Origin: Berghia stephanieae
Lineage: Eukaryota > Mollusca > Gastropoda > Nudibranchia > Aeolidiidae
Length of the DNA stretch: 64,000 bases
Reading direction: 5' to 3'
NCBI GenBank assembly: GCA_034508935.3
Contig: CM067449.1
Span: 35,779,587 to 35,843,586, forward strand
Part shown: positions 22,973-37,439 of the stretch, piece after piece
Numbering within the stretch: position 1 is the stretch's first letter
Layout: the number at the start of each line of letters is the position of its first letter
Notes under the pieces: generated by a model
Database searches by the model: none
What the model saw: only the letters and a program-made list of their open reading frames with translations
What the model was told of the DNA's origin: nothing
Translations under genes and position numbers: made by a program

Positions 22973-24204
22973 ATTAGTCTGGCCCCCCAGGAAAACGCGA
23001 CCGATGCGGCCGCATAATTTGCCACTTACCGCAATGCGGCCGCATAATTCACCTTTTACCGCATAATTATGCAAAATATGGTTTTTAGCGTGAATTTATG
23101 ACCATTCATTGTATGAAGAAAAATGAAACCGAAAAAGTCAGACGATCTTCCCAAATACGTGACAGTAGCGGCGGGCATTCGGAACATTTTCATGTGTTCC
23201 TGGTGGCGTTGTTTCTGGTACGGAACCTGTTCCTGGTACGATTGTTCCGGTCGAAGAGAGTTTCGTATCAGTCATGTCCTAAGTAGTACAGCGCATAGAT
23301 GACACGGGTACGACGTTCGTACTCGTGTTTGTGGTACCAACCACAGACAGACGAGAGGTTGCGTACTCGTGTTTGTGGTACCAACCAGAGACAGACGAGA
23401 GGTTCAGACTGGAGGGAGGGACGTAGGCTGGTTTGCGCGCGCTCTCTCTCTCTACACACACACACACACAACACACACACACGGTAACAGTAACATGACC
23501 AGGAACTTGTTCCTGGTGGAGGTTCCTGGTACTAGTTCCTGGTTGAGCTATGTTCCTGGTGTTACTGTTCTCGATAACCAAAACCCGTGCGGCACTACGT
23601 GACAGTGACTTCCCTTTAACTTTGACAGCCAGGGATTGACTTTTCAAGAGAGGTCCCATTTTTCAACCCCGTTAAGCTGCTCTTGTCTCCACCTTGGGAT
23701 CAACTTGAGAGCTTCACAAAGCTGAAAACTGTACCCGAGGAGGAGATCAAGAGGTACACCCGGCAGCTTGGGCCCCTCGCGGTGAAGAAATCCATCACTT
23801 CTTCTGTTGATGTGCCACATTTTTGGCAGTCCATTTCTGATGAAGTGCCCGATTTGGCTGCTTGTGCCAAGTGATACATATATACACCACGATTAACAGC
23901 GCTGATGCTGAGCGCAGCTTTTCTGTTTACAATCTGATATTGTCAGACAGGTGCAGGAGTCTTAGCACAACGTCTCTGCGACATCTAGCTTTTCTGTGCT
24001 ACAACAAAAAATTAAGTTTTGAATTTGCGTTGTAGTTCTTTAATTTTGAATTGGTTAAATGTAAATAAAGCAATGGAAAAATTTTGACTGATTTATTACT
24101 TTTTTCTTGTTTTGCATAATTTGTAATTTCCCTTGCATAATTTGCCTTTTTCCCCCGCATAATTTGAGATATTTTTTTGCATATTTCCGGGGGGCCAGAT
24201 TAGT
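22973..24204 (+). mobile_element. hAT transposon, internally degraded, with transposase remnant
   Basis: Element 22979-24198 has ends CTGGCCCCCC(A)GGAAA and the inverse TTTCCGGGGGGCCAG, with the 6-bp duplication ATTAGT on both sides. Subterminal repeats of GCATAATT (with GCGGCCGCATAATT on the left) occur at both ends. A C-terminal hAT dimerisation region lies at 23683-24035. The left-centre (23160-23610) carries repeated GTTCCTGGT phrases and a 44-bp tandem duplication (about 23318-23405). It is too short for a complete transposase (about 600 residues), so it is an internally deleted copy. Confidence 0.9.
23683..24035 (+). pseudogene. hAT transposase C-terminal (hATC) remnant
   Basis: The frame reads VPEEEIKRYTRQLG, VPHFWQSISDEVPDLAACAK, then after an in-frame TGA and a one-base frame change near 23903, SADAERSFSVYNLILSDRCR and LSTTSLRHLAFLCYN, ending at TAG 24033. 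The P..WW/FW....PDLA..A...... S.aaERSFS.......RRsLS...l..L.F pattern is the hATC dimerisation domain. It is disabled by the stop and frameshift and by loss of the N-terminal DNA-binding and most catalytic parts. Confidence 0.88.
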
Positions 24205-24479
24205 ATTAGTTTTTAATATATTGTACTTTGTAAGCATTTGAGTGTATCCTTCAAGGCGAGATCCTTTGCTTGTACCTAGAAAGGACCTGTAAATATTGTC
24301 AAAATAGGCACACAGAAGGATGGCTTGTGGAATCCTCTGTTCCCCATATATGAACCAGTCCCCCTTTCCTTACTTTTTCTTTGTCGCTTTTTACTAGATT
24401 AATAAACTTATTCCTGGACAGGGTCTTTTGGCCTCCTTTGGTGGCAGGAGGTCACTTGCCGTGTCTTTTATCCCCCTAT

Positions 24480-24556
24480 ATGTTTTCTGTTGCTTTCTGT
24501 CCACCACTACCACCAACACATCATCATCACTATCACTACTATTACAACAACTACCA
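24480..24556. repeat. CAC/ATC/ACT-rich simple tract
   Basis: A short mixed trinucleotide run between two retroposon copies. Confidence 0.7.
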
Positions 24557-25080
24557 CTACCTCCCATAGTGGGAATGGAGGTACTTACTGAGTCTTCTAC
24601 CCCCTATGTCTGTTTTCCAAATTTTTTTCTGTCTTTGTCTTGGATTGAGATTTCTTAGTTTTATCCTGACCCTAGCCGGAGTTCTTGGCTGGGAGGGAAA
24701 CAGTTTAATGTATAATTATAGTTTTGGGAGATGATATATTTTTCCTTGTAAATCATCTCTCTGTTATGCATTGTTATTTTTAAAAAAATTTAACATAATA
24801 TGATTTGTAAACATTTGAGCTTTTACTTTTAGTGAGATCTTGTGCTGGTGTCAGGGTGAGACTTTTTGGTGATCTCAAACTAAGTACCTTGATAGTGTGC
24901 TCTTGGAAGCTACATCTGTTTCCCATTTGAACAAATTCTCCTTTGTCTTGCTTTTTTTTGAGTGCCTTAATTGTAATTCTAGAACTTTTTATTATCCCAT
25001 TTTTTTCCTTTTTACTGGCACTGATATGACGTTAATGTGTTGCAAGCGCCGTAAAACCCAAAAACAAACAATGTAAATGT
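24557..25080 (+). mobile_element. ~530-bp retroposon family, best + strand copy
   Basis: Starts near CCTCCCATAGTGGGAATGGA. Landmarks are CTTGGATTGAGAT, GGAGTTCTTGGCTGGGAGGG, GTAAATCATCTCTCTGTTATG, GATCTCAAACTAAGTACCTT, and a 3' end with ACTGGCACTGATATGACG and GTTGCAAGCGCCGTAAAACC followed by an A/C-rich tail. The reverse-oriented copy at 57823-58358 has an exact target duplication and fixes both family borders. No ORF and no clear tRNA/5S/7SL head, so the mobilising system is unknown; the tail suggests LINE-dependent retroposition. Confidence 0.75.
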
Positions 25081-27995
25081 TGTTGCTTGAAGCTCGAAGA
25101 AATAAATAATAATGTGAAATTGAATGTAAGCTTCAATTTAAAATACGAAAACAGATAAAATGGACGTTTCAGGTTTCAGGTTTTCAGGTTTATCAACAAA
25201 ACAGGATCAATGAAACACTACAGACGAATTATCGATGAATAAACAAAAACATTGATGGGCAGGAAATAGTATGCTACTTTGTAAGAAAACACGAATAAAA
25301 ATCGAACAATAGATATTTATAAAAGGTGCGCAATTAATTAAGTCAAAAGAGGGGAGGCGGGGAGGAACTGTGTAATGCAGTATAGAAAGTAAAATATAAC
25401 GTGTAGACTATTGGAATACAATGGAATTGGAAATAAATACAAAATATAAGGGATGTAGGTATTAGTATAATCAGTGGCAGAAGCAGCAGCCGAAACAACA
25501 GTAGTAGTAATAGTAGTTGTAGTAGTAGTAGTAGTGGTAGTAGTAGTAGTAGTAGTAGTACTAGCAGTAGTAGTAATGATACTGGTATGTAATTAAAGAA
25601 AAAGACGATGGGTGGCCTAGGGGAGTAGGTTGGGGTGGGGGGTGCAAGAGATAAAGGTAGTATAATATTTAAATGAGGTCCAGTCTCGAGTTCATGCTGT
25701 GAGATGAATGGATTTAAGTATCAGTTCTGCCTCCCTTTGTTGATTAGTGTGTGACAGAACTGAATGATGGCGATTTGGATGTCGTGCAATCCATTGAAAT
25801 GGTGGGCGACAGGTTTGTCCTCATCGTTTTCACTAGACTGCAGATGTTGTCCAAACCTGTGGCTTAATGTCTTGCCAGTTTCTCCCACGTATATCCACGT
25901 ATATCTTGTAGCAATATTTGCAGATTATAGCGTAAATTAGATTACGATCTGTGCAGGTGAATGCGTGTCGGATTTCCCACACTTTATCTGGGAATTTGAT
26001 GGAATTTTCCACGAATAAGTGTGGGCATGTCCTGCATCTTCAGCGTCTACAAGGCTCCCTCTTACGTTGGTTACCGGTCATATCCATCGTTAAGCAGCTC
26101 CTAACTAGTATGTTTGTAGGCGATTAGAGGCGGTTTGTTGAATATATCCCTCGTTTCTACAGGCTCCTGAAGAATCTGACAGTAGTTAGTTTTTAAAATT
26201 TTGACGACTTTCTTGTTGTGTGGATGATTAGTGATGACTAGGACAGGTCTCTCTGTTTTGCTGTTACTGTTGTCAACTGGATTCATGGCAGCCTCCGTAG
26301 ATATGTTTTGGATTTTGTCTACCACTTGTTTTGATATGTATTCAGAATAATGGCGGTTCCGGAAATAGTCAAACATTTTATCCTTCTCTACCTTGAAGTC
26401 TCCTCATCATCCTGACAGGTTTGTCTTAGTCTAAGTAGCTTTGAAACTGGAATTGAATCTTTGCATTTGGTGGGATGTGAAGATGGGTAGAGAAGGTAGC
26501 TGTCGATGTCCACTTCTTGTAGTGGATAGATGTCTTGAGTCCACTTTGGGTGTGGGAAACTGTGATGTCCAGGAAGGCTACGTGAGTGGTGGGTATCTGA
26601 TGAGTGTATTTTATTGCTGAGTGAAAGTTGTTATTGTTAAAGTAGTGATGAGTTTGTTGAGTTGCAGTTTTGTCATGTTGGTGATGCCGATGCAATCGTC
26701 AATGTATCTTTTATAAAAGGCTGGTTGGTGGCCGTTGTATTGGGAGTTTTCCACTGAATAAATTGGCGTACGATGGACCCATTTTGGTGCCCATGGCCAC
26801 TCCCGAGATCTGATGGAAAATTGGCAGTTGAATTCGAAAGAGTTGAGAGTCAAGACTAACTCTGTATGGCGAATGATAACATCGGTGGCGTTAATTTCGG
26901 GTAGGCTATAGGGTGTCTGTCAATGAAGTATACGATGGCTAGTAATCCTTCTTGATGGGGAATGGAGCTGTAGAGGCTATGGACATCTATCGTAAATGTG
27001 AGCCTATTGTCGGGTTGTGTGAAGCTGAGGTCGCGGAATAGATGAAGGCCGTGATTAGTATCTTTAAAAGAGTGGGAAGATTAATTAATGACGATTTTTT
27101 AAAGATATTGTCAAGAACGAGAGAGATTTTTTCTGTTGGGCATGAAATGGCTAAAACAATGGGTCTTCTAGGGGGCAATCCGTGGCATTTTTTATTTTGT
27201 GTATTTTAGGGAGCATGTAGAAACAGGGATTGCCCAGTTTGCTGGGTGCTATAGTCAAGATCTTTTAGCTGTAGGGCACCAACTTGTCTTCGATAAGTGT
27301 ATTGATGGTTTTATGCACACATTTGTTGTATTTGATGGCAAGATCAGATGGGACTGATGAGTAGAAAGAGGCGTTATCTAGTTGTCGTTGGGTTTCCCTC
27401 TTATAAATGTCTGTATCCCAGACGACAACTGCTCCCCCTTTATCCGCTGAATTGATGAAGATGTCTTTTCTGTTTCTGAGGGAACGGACGGCGGACCACT
27501 CTTCTTTCATCAAATTACTCCTTTTGATAGGTGGCACCTTGCATCGCTTAACCTGACGACTGGATGTTGTGATAAAATCATCAAATATTTCGCATTGGCC
27601 AAGCTTCGGTGTCCAATTGCTACGTTTAATGTTGAATGGGGCAAAGGGATCGTCATCACAGTTGTATTTATTTTCCAACAATAGTCTACACGTTATTATA
27701 TTTCACTTTCTATACTACATTACACAGTTCCTCCCCGCCTCCCCTTTTTTTTACTTAATTAATTGCGCACCTTTTATTGTTCTATTTTGATTCATGCTTC
27801 CTTACAAAGGAGCATACTCTTTCCTGCCCATCAATGTTTTTGCTTATTCATCTTACCAACGCTACTACCACATTATCTCATTCGTCTGTAGTGTTTCATT
27901 CATTCTGTTTTGTTGATAAAGGGGAAACCCTAAACGCCCATTTTATCTGCTTTCGTATATTAAATTGAAGATTACATTCAATTTCACATTGTTAT
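25069..27995 (-). mobile_element. Penelope-like retroelement with inverted terminal arms (fossil)
   Basis: Minus-strand coding from about 27680 to 25680. It includes an N-terminal region with NSADKGGAVVVWDTDIYKRE, RT segments (KRYIDDCIGIT with the catalytic DD; THVAFLDITVSH), a C-terminal Cys-containing linker and a GIY-YIG-like endonuclease region (YVGETGKTLSHRFGQHLQ on the minus strand near 25890). The left arm (25095-25460) and right arm (27660-27990) are reverse complements of one another, a known arrangement of Penelope pseudo-LTRs. The arms contain the phrase GGACGTTTC...ATCAACAAAACAGG. It is broken with multiple breaks. Relatives of the arm occur at 43600, 55300 and 60366. Confidence 0.88.
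25498..25580. repeat. (AGT)n array in the left Penelope arm
   Basis: Interrupted AGT repeat of about 80 bp just inside the left arm. The other Penelope copies at 55171-55320 also carry an ACT array at the same relative place, so the array may be inherited with the element. Confidence 0.85.
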
Positions 27996-27999
27996 TTAT

Positions 28000-28080
28000 T
28001 AAAAACAAACTACCACTATAATCACCACCACCACCACATCATCATCATCACTACAACCACCACCATTAGGTTTTGGAGCT
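28000..28080. repeat. CAC/ATC simple tract
   Basis: Mixed trinucleotides between the Penelope arm and the next retroposon copy. Confidence 0.8.
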
Positions 28081-28139
28081 TTACTTCATTTCAAATGTAG
28101 GGACTTTGGATGTGATTGTAATGGTATTGTGTTTACTTA

Positions 28140-28560
28140 TCCTTGTCGTAAAACAGTGACGTTTCTTTGGCTGGGATCTTTAGCTAACTGGGAAACAAAT
28201 ATCGAGGAGAATTATTTTTCATGTATATCATCTCTCCAACTCCAAAACACTTTGCTATATTATTGGTAATGTATTTTTTTTGTTAAAATCGAGCGTGAGC
28301 TTCTAACTTCTAGGTTTAGGTCTTTTGTGTTTTATTTTTATTTTTTTATTTTTTTGTATTTTTTTGTTTTGCAATCTCATACTTTACATATAGATTCTAC
28401 GATTATTGAATTCACTTCTCTTCTTTTTTTTGTAATAACTCCATTAAGTTTTACTTTTTTGGTGGCCTTTGTGAGAGCAGATCTCTATATTTGATTCTCT
28501 TTCAATTTACTAGCGCTGACATGACGAGAAATCCCTGTAAACAACAAAAACACTCGTGTG
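28140..28560 (+). mobile_element. ~530-bp retroposon family, diverged copy
   Basis: Shares GGCTGGGATCTTTAGCTAAC, a GGGAAACA phrase, TATATCATCTCTCC and the end TTTACTAGCGCTGACATGACG with the copies at 24557 and 57823. It is more diverged and contains a T-rich expansion (28335-28370). Confidence 0.65.
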
Positions 28561-29518
28561 GGATGTTCTACTGGTTGATTCCGTCTTATCTAATTCCTAA
28601 TTCCCGCTGATTAAAATGTGCATTCCATCAACGTTAATAGTTAATCAAATTCAAACAGTATTATTTTTGCAATTTCTTGATGTGCCATTTTAATTAACCC
28701 AAACGTTACTTATATTATTCATGGTTTAAAGACACCTTAGAGGACAGGTGACTGACCGTCTCAAAATGGTATGATGTCAGAGTGAGCCTGATACTTAAAA
28801 TAATATTTAACATTATAAAATTTGATTTGATGCCTTCATGGAGAGAACATTCTAGTTTTGTTGCTTATTAAACTTTTAAAAAACATAAAATTTTCCAATT
28901 TTGATTAATTTCAGTTTTACACAATTTTCTCCAGTTCATTCCATCATGGTACCAGATTGACATTTTGGGTCACATAGGAAGCTAAATTCTGTTAGAAAAA
29001 ATAAATCTGAATGAATTGTTGGGAATATATATTCAAACTTCTCACCAGTGCAAAAGAAAAATTAGTTGCTCCAGTGTTAGAAAAGCAGAAAAATATTACA
29101 GGTAATGATGATTTTTTGTTATTTAATTTTGTTATCTTTTTATGTGTATTTTATTACAGTCAGCTATCTGAAATCGAACATACATACTGAGGCAAAATCA
29201 CCTACACCTAAACATCATGTAACTCTTAACATTGAACTGATTTTTCATAATTATCGTTCTTCCAATGATATAATATATGCCCTTTTAATTTTGCAATCCA
29301 TGCAGGTTTACACTCATCTTTTATAATGCTTCATAAAATAAAAGTTATAAATTGCTTTGTCTTGGGAGTGTTGTGGTTATTTATGTATACAGGGTATCCA
29401 TAAAGTTTTTCCTTGTTTAATAATATCTTTAACAGAAAAACGTTACATCCATCATCCTTTAAAGTCGAAATACTGTAGGTACATTTTGTTTACCATTATC
29501 TTTTATTCAATGCGCCCG

Positions 29519-29519
<1 letters not shown>
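28561..29519. other. Unassigned AT-rich stretch
   Basis: No exon or RNA gene recognised. ACAGGGTATCCATAAAGT at 29388 resembles a mariner-type end, but no partner end was found. Confidence 0.4.
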
Positions 29520-29555
<36 letters not shown>

Positions 29556-30165
29556 TTAATATTAATATTAATAATAATAATTATGATGATGATGATGATA
29601 ATAATATTATTATTATATAGTGCGCCAAACATCCCTTCATCTGGAGGGCTCTGGGCGTATAACAAAGATTAAGCCCTGACATAGCTAATTTTACACAGAA
29701 TTAAACGGAAGCCTGTCTGAAAAAAAAATTAATGTCTTCAATCGTCCCTTAAATCCTTTAGTGAAGACGATGAACGTATAGCGAATTCCTCAACCTTGGG
29801 CCAGAAGGCCGAAAGGCGCATTCACCAGTCTTCACTCTACAGCCGGGTGTTTTCAATTTTTTTTAGGTCGTTCGTCGATCGGTTGCCATGGCTACCTACA
29901 AGTTTCAACATTGAGCACCCAGTACTAGTACTACCCTAAACAAAAAGCTGATCTCAAGGCCGGGAAGTGTATAGTAAAGGACGTTGCCTTGGAAGGAAGG
30001 AGATAAAGATGGCTCCTTAAAAAGACAGCGATGATAATCTTCCCTTACCCAAATTTCTCTCTCAACCACCCTTCTATCTCCATTTATGATTTTAGCAGTC
30101 ATCTTGTCAAAGAAAGATAGAATATTACAATAAGCAAGGCTGATTGACTCAGAGAGCAATTGTGC
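29520..30165 (-). mobile_element. L2-tailed retroposon fragment
   Basis: On the minus strand the 3' end reads ...GCGCACTATATAATAATAAT followed by AAT/ATG repeats (29520-29616), the same GGCGC.ATATA tail seen on the L2-like LINEs. Upstream, 29740-29850 matches in style the C-terminal coding end of L2 LINEs in antisense (LWN-like region before the tail), but no clean frame remains. Confidence 0.5.
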
Positions 30166-30370
30166 AAATTATTTTTAGTTTACTATTTTTTCTTTGTTTA
30201 GATAGACAATGTTTTGCAAGCTATTTATTAAATATTCGTGAGTCTTATAAACTGCACACCCGCTAGGTTGCAGTAACAAAGGTATTGTAGCGTGCTTTGT
30301 AAAATAAAAACAAATACTTTCTAGCTTTGGGACAAAAAGTTATCATCTCTTGATGTAGATAGTGGTATAA

Positions 30371-30478
30371 TTATAGTCAGATTTTTTATTAATGGCGCGT
30401 GTTTTTCTGGTTTTTCTCAGCTGTCCCTCTATCAAAAGTTGTAAAAATTTGTGTCAACCTCTGAATCAATTTGTCTTT
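30371..30478 (+). repeat. Dispersed repeat (inverted partner at 43361-43470)
   Basis: ATAGTCAGATTTTTTATTAA, TGGCGCGTGTTTTTCT, TTTCTCAGCTG and CCTCTGAATCAATTTGTCTT recur in the same order, inverted, at 43361-43470. About 108 bp, moderately diverged. Family unknown. Confidence 0.75.
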
Positions 30479-30754
30479 ACTGAATCTAGATTTTGGACCG
30501 TATTGATGCCATATTAAAAAAAAGTTTTGGGTAGCCCTATTCATCCTTAAGGTCGAATAGCATCAACCGTGGTTGCCGTACGTACGGACAAACAGTGTTG
30601 CTTGCACTATTCGTCCTTCACACTAAAGCTGGGCAATATTCCGTTTTTGCTTTTACTGAGCTGGATTCGAATCCACGTAATTACATGATATATCCGTATC
30701 GTCTTAAATGTTTCACAAACCCCACCTTCTCTGTTTGTGAGTCAAATAATCAGT

Positions 30755-31235
30755 TAAGTGTGTGTGTGTTTGTGTTTGAGGTGTGTGTGTGTGTTAATTT
30801 CGTGGGGTTTTTTTTGTTTGTTTTTTTCTTCTGGGATATGATTTTTATTCCAGAATGGTGATTGATTTCTTATAAGGAACAATTGTCGTGTTCTCCTATT
30901 GGTAAGTACCCCATTCAAATACCTGCTCGAGAGTTTGGGTTGGCTAGGCACAGAGGAAGATTCGGCAAGTTTTCTTTGTTTTGGTTTTTTGTTTTGTTTT
31001 TTCTTTGGGGGGGGGGGGGGGGGGGGGGGGGTTGTTGTTTTGTTTTTTTGTAATTTTTTTTTTTTTTTGGGGGGGGGGGGGTTATTGTTGTTCTTTTTTA
31101 TTTGTTTTCTTTTGTTGGTATTTTCCCTGCTTTTGTTTGATTTGTGTGTGTGTGTGTGTGTGTCTATTGTGTGTCTACGTGTGTTTTGCCTTTTTTACAT
31201 TTTTTTTCCAATCTATAATAGTGGGTAAGCACTCA
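30755..31235. repeat. Low-complexity G/T region with long G runs
   Basis: TG runs at 30755-30795 and 31146-31165, and G homopolymers of about 24 (31007-31030) and 12 (31069-31081) within T-rich sequence. Open frames over it are composition artefacts. Tandem G-runs could form quadruplex structures. Confidence 0.75.
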
Positions 31236-32470
31236 GTAACTATTTGTTTTAAATGACTAGTATTCAATTTGTCAAAATATTATATTAGTCATAATAGTAT
31301 AAGCAGTGCAAAAAAAACACCAAATTTCTGTATCTCTTAAGAAGCAGTTTTAATAATCTTGATAATTCAGTGAGTGCCATCAATAATAGCTTGAATTTAG
31401 CCAAAATTTTTGAACGATGTCGATACCTGTCCTTTAACTTCAGAAAATGTTATAAGTTGTACAGTCTTGAGTAGACTAGATGTATGACATCATGATAGAT
31501 TTAATTCATGGCGAATTCAATGCGTTATCAAATTGGCAGTAAACGAGGTAATTGTATAGACGGATGGAATTTGGCTGCTTTACAACACGCAAATTAATTC
31601 CAAAGCCGAAAGCACAACTGTGCATTTAAACTTATCTCCATAGACGATGTCAATATATTAAAGATTAATAAAGGACACTAATACCAAGTCCTCAATATTT
31701 TCAGTACTTCGTCCGTTAGCACTAATACTATTAAGTATTTGATATCCACTTTTGCCCTGACGAGAAGTTAGAATGTCAACGGGCTGGGATTTAAAATGCC
31801 AACGGGTTGAAACTGGGTGAAATAGAATGATATAGAACATAAAAGCCCAGTTCGGCCTAAGAACAATAACTTGCCCATGTTCTTAAACTCAGAACAAGGG
31901 GTAATGTTGTCAGGGGGGTTGGGGTTGTTGTTTTGATCTGGGTAGGGGTCTAATAAGTCTGATAAAGTTACGATTACTGGCCAAAAACAAATTCCTAACT
32001 TTAGTTTAAAATTAAAAAATAAAAAAAGACGGAAATATATGCATAATAAGATTGATATATTTTAAACAATGGTTACAAGAAAAATAAATCCACGATTTTT
32101 CTCAATAATTCTGTACTCAAACAGCTTTGTATGCAAATGTTGTATTCCAGATGTGTAATTTGGCTTATCGCCACTCAAGGTGGTATTTCAATAGATATTA
32201 TTACAAGTAACGTATCTATGTCCGCAGTGATACAGACCTGCCAAGCATTCGACTTATTGTGTTATAGTGGAAAAAAGCATACCATTTCAAGAGGATTTGT
32301 GCTGCATTGTAGGTTAACAAAGCATCCACAAATACGCAGGTCTGACATCCGAATCCACTTATGGGCCTGGTTTAACATTGTTGTATAATGTATTTTGCGT
32401 CATTTTAAAAAAGATTTCTATTACAAGAATGAGCCCATAAGGAAATGGTTATCAGACCTAAAAATAATTG
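31236..32470. other. Unassigned AT-rich stretch
   Basis: No gene recognised. 32232-32345 has CAGACCTGCC and GCAGGTCTG at its ends, but without a duplication. Confidence 0.4.
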
Positions 32471-32835
32471 CACGTCGATCCACATCAATTTTAAAACCAT
32501 CACCATCACTACCACAAGCACTTTTACAACATAATCATTACCATCAGAATCGCTACCACCATCATTTGCACAATATCATAAGTATCATCAGCACCACAAT
32601 CAATATCACCACCACAGCATTATACCTACCATTACCATGGTCATATCAATTATTGCCATCACTAGCAAAATCATAACTATCATCTCAGCCACCACCGCTC
32701 TAGGAAACATTCATTATAAATATCAATACCATACGCGCACACAAAGGCGTCACCATTGCCATCAACTTTATCACTCTAGCTTCTTGATCAGTGGCATCAC
32801 CACTACCATCATTTCATCATCGAAACAAGAATAAC
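32471..32835. repeat. Degenerate CAC/ATC-rich tract
   Basis: Interrupted CAC, ATC and ACC trinucleotides; no coding signal. Confidence 0.7.
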
Positions 32836-32869
32836 ATCACTGCTATCATTGTCACAAATACTAACGAGA

Positions 32870-33142
32870 GTTTTTATATAGCGCAATATCCGCTCGAAGT
32901 CACAAAGCGCTTTACAGGATGTCACAGGCCAACAGCAACACTTAACATCCTACATGATGTCTGTTAGGCGATATTACATTTTTTCAGACAGAACAACGCA
33001 GTTAACGGCCTGGTAATTATTTTAAACCTGAGTACGGTAAGAGTGGACTCAACTATGCGCCGAGTGAGGCTCGAACCCAGGATTTTCCAATCCGATCCGA
33101 AGGCGAGTGTCATACCACAAGACCACATAGCGGCACATTCTT
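32870..33142 (-). mobile_element. tRNA-headed SINE with L2-type 3' tail
   Basis: Minus strand. The tRNA-like head covers 33142-33045 with a Pol III B-box (GGGTTCGAGCC near 33070) and an A-box-like TGGTCTTGTGGTATGA upstream. A body of about 130 bp ends in AAAGCGCTTTGTGACTTCGA followed by GATATTGCGCTATATAAAAA (32876-32915). That tail is the same stem-forming tail as on the L2-like LINEs at 10815 and 37494, the usual sign that a SINE borrows a LINE's machinery. Confidence 0.8.
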
Positions 33143-33212
33143 CTTCCTTATTTCACATTTTCTTTGTTTTCTCTGTCGGGTTGTCTCTAGCTCCTTCTCT
33201 ATCTATCCATTC

Positions 33213-33243
<31 letters not shown>

Positions 33244-33340
33244 CTTCTTCTTCTTCTTCTTCTTCTTCTTCTTCTTCTCTTCTTCTTCTTCTTCTTCTTC
33301 TTCTTCTTCTTCTTCTTCTTCTTCTTCTCTTCTTTCTCTC
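33213..33340. repeat. (CTT)n / (GAA)n array
   Basis: About 40 CTT units with two interruptions. Long GAA.TTC arrays can form triplex DNA. It directly neighbours the tRNA-like SINE head. Confidence 0.95.
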
Positions 33341-33727
33341 TACATCCATGATTCCCCACCACCGCCTCAAGCTCAATCTATATTACCATAATTGCCATAG
33401 CAAGCTCACTACGAAAACTTTAGGCCTTCCGAATGTATTTTAATTCTTTGGTGGTTGGCAACTCTTAGTTATACAGACGGCCAGGAAGTGTGTGTTTTTT
33501 TAAGGGGGGGGGGGGGGGGGGGGGGGGGGGTGTGTGGAGTGAGAGGGATTGGTTTTAATTTATGATGTTGCAGTCGCGGGGTGGGGTGTTTCTGTGTCGT
33601 TGTCCCCTTTTGTTATTTTTTTTTCTTTTCCTTTTTTAAAAACAATAATGGATCAGAGAATGTGAAAGGAGAGGAGTATTTGATACCATATCCAGATGAA
33701 ACGCGTTTGAGCAATGGTTTGAGACCA
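33341..33727. other. Unassigned stretch with a poly-G run
   Basis: G run of about 27 at 33504-33530. Nothing else recognised. Confidence 0.5.
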
Positions 33728-35096
<1,369 letters not shown>

Positions 35097-36092
35097 AATA
35101 TGCTTTTTTTCTACTCATACTCATAACGATGCTTACGTTTCAACAGTCGATAAAAAAGTGAAGACGTGAAGGACTGAACACTCCGATTTTGTAATTCCAC
35201 TTAATTACATAGATAACATGGTCGCACACAAAAAGCCGGGGAAACAGTGACATATATAGGTCACTGTAATAACAATGCGATTTATGGGAGGGCAATAACC
35301 TTGAATTTAATACATATAAAAATACGGTGACAAATATAAACAACAGCCTTTCAGTCAATTGCCCTTTACGTATTTCACGCCTACCTCATTTGCATAAGCA
35401 CTGAAGGTCGGCTAGACACTTTTTAAGAATACGACCTGAAGGACGAATAAACACTCCGAAAAGTTTTCTTCTTTAAGACCTATTAAAAACTACTTTAAAA
35501 CAACTGACATAAAATTAGAGATTTTACACTGTTAAATATGTAAAAAAGTTACGCACCACAAAGTATGAATTTATTCATCGTATTTCCAAAAAATATTGTG
35601 CTGACGTAGTGATTATGAGTTCACGTCATACTTCTTTCCAAATAACTACAATTCGTTTTACGGATAGTTTTAAGTATTATAAACATACCACTTATGAAGT
35701 TTGTATTAAATTTTGAATTTTATCTACATCATGTCGCAATTACCAAAGACTGATATGAAATCTCTCGCTATAATCATTTGAAATAGTGATTGTATACTCA
35801 ATATTGTCAAATTAACAAACACTGTTTATATAACTTTGACAAATTTTTGTCTTTGCATGAACGTTTCACATGGCCTTTAAAGGTTTAAAAACAGATTAGG
35901 CTCTTAAACAACACGATGCGGTACGGAATCTCTATCGGTTCCACCCTCGTAAAGCCTTCTTGTATATCTATCAATAAGTCATTAAAGAGGACGGCAATGG
36001 TTTTGGAATTTCACAATGAACCATGAGAAGATCGTTATCGAAAATACGACAGAGAGATCACCAGTGTAGAACGACGTGGCGGGAAAAGGACC
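35097..36092. other. Unassigned AT-rich stretch
   Basis: No gene or element recognised. Confidence 0.4.
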
Positions 36093-36287
36093 ATAGACCT
36101 GTCCCCGCAATTTTTCGCGGCCGCAAATTTCACCCTTGGCCGCAAAAAGCCGCAATTTTCGCCGTTTTTAGGCTAAATTGACGATTTTTTGTTTTAAAAA
36201 AACAACAAAAGCTGTGAAAAATTGTGAAAAGACGGCGACTTTCAATGCTAGCATCCAAAATTGGCACTAAATAACGGACAAACATGT

Positions 36288-37422
<1,135 letters not shown>

Positions 37423-37439
37423 TATATAATAAATAATAA

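Larger units (their letters stand above)
22830..24500 (+). mobile_element. ~530-bp retroposon family, copy split by a hAT element, plus a partial copy
   Basis: 22830-22978 (with CTGGCTGGGATCTTTAGCTG) and 24205-24420 (with TTTGTAAGCATTTGAG and GAGATCCTTTGCTTG) are the two halves of one copy of the family seen whole at 24557-25078. They are separated by the hAT element with its ATTAGT duplication. The start of another copy (CTCCTTTGGTGGCAGGAGGT, then TATCCCCCTATATG) lies at 24430-24500. No protein is encoded. Confidence 0.65.

Noticed and set aside
29388-29410. ACAGGGTATCCATAAAGT as a mariner end
   Set aside because: Only one end found; a single short match is not enough.
32232-32345. CAGACCTGCC...GCAGGTCTG pair as a hAT MITE
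   Set aside because: Ends resemble the element at 5396, but no flanking duplication is present and the interior shows no similarity.
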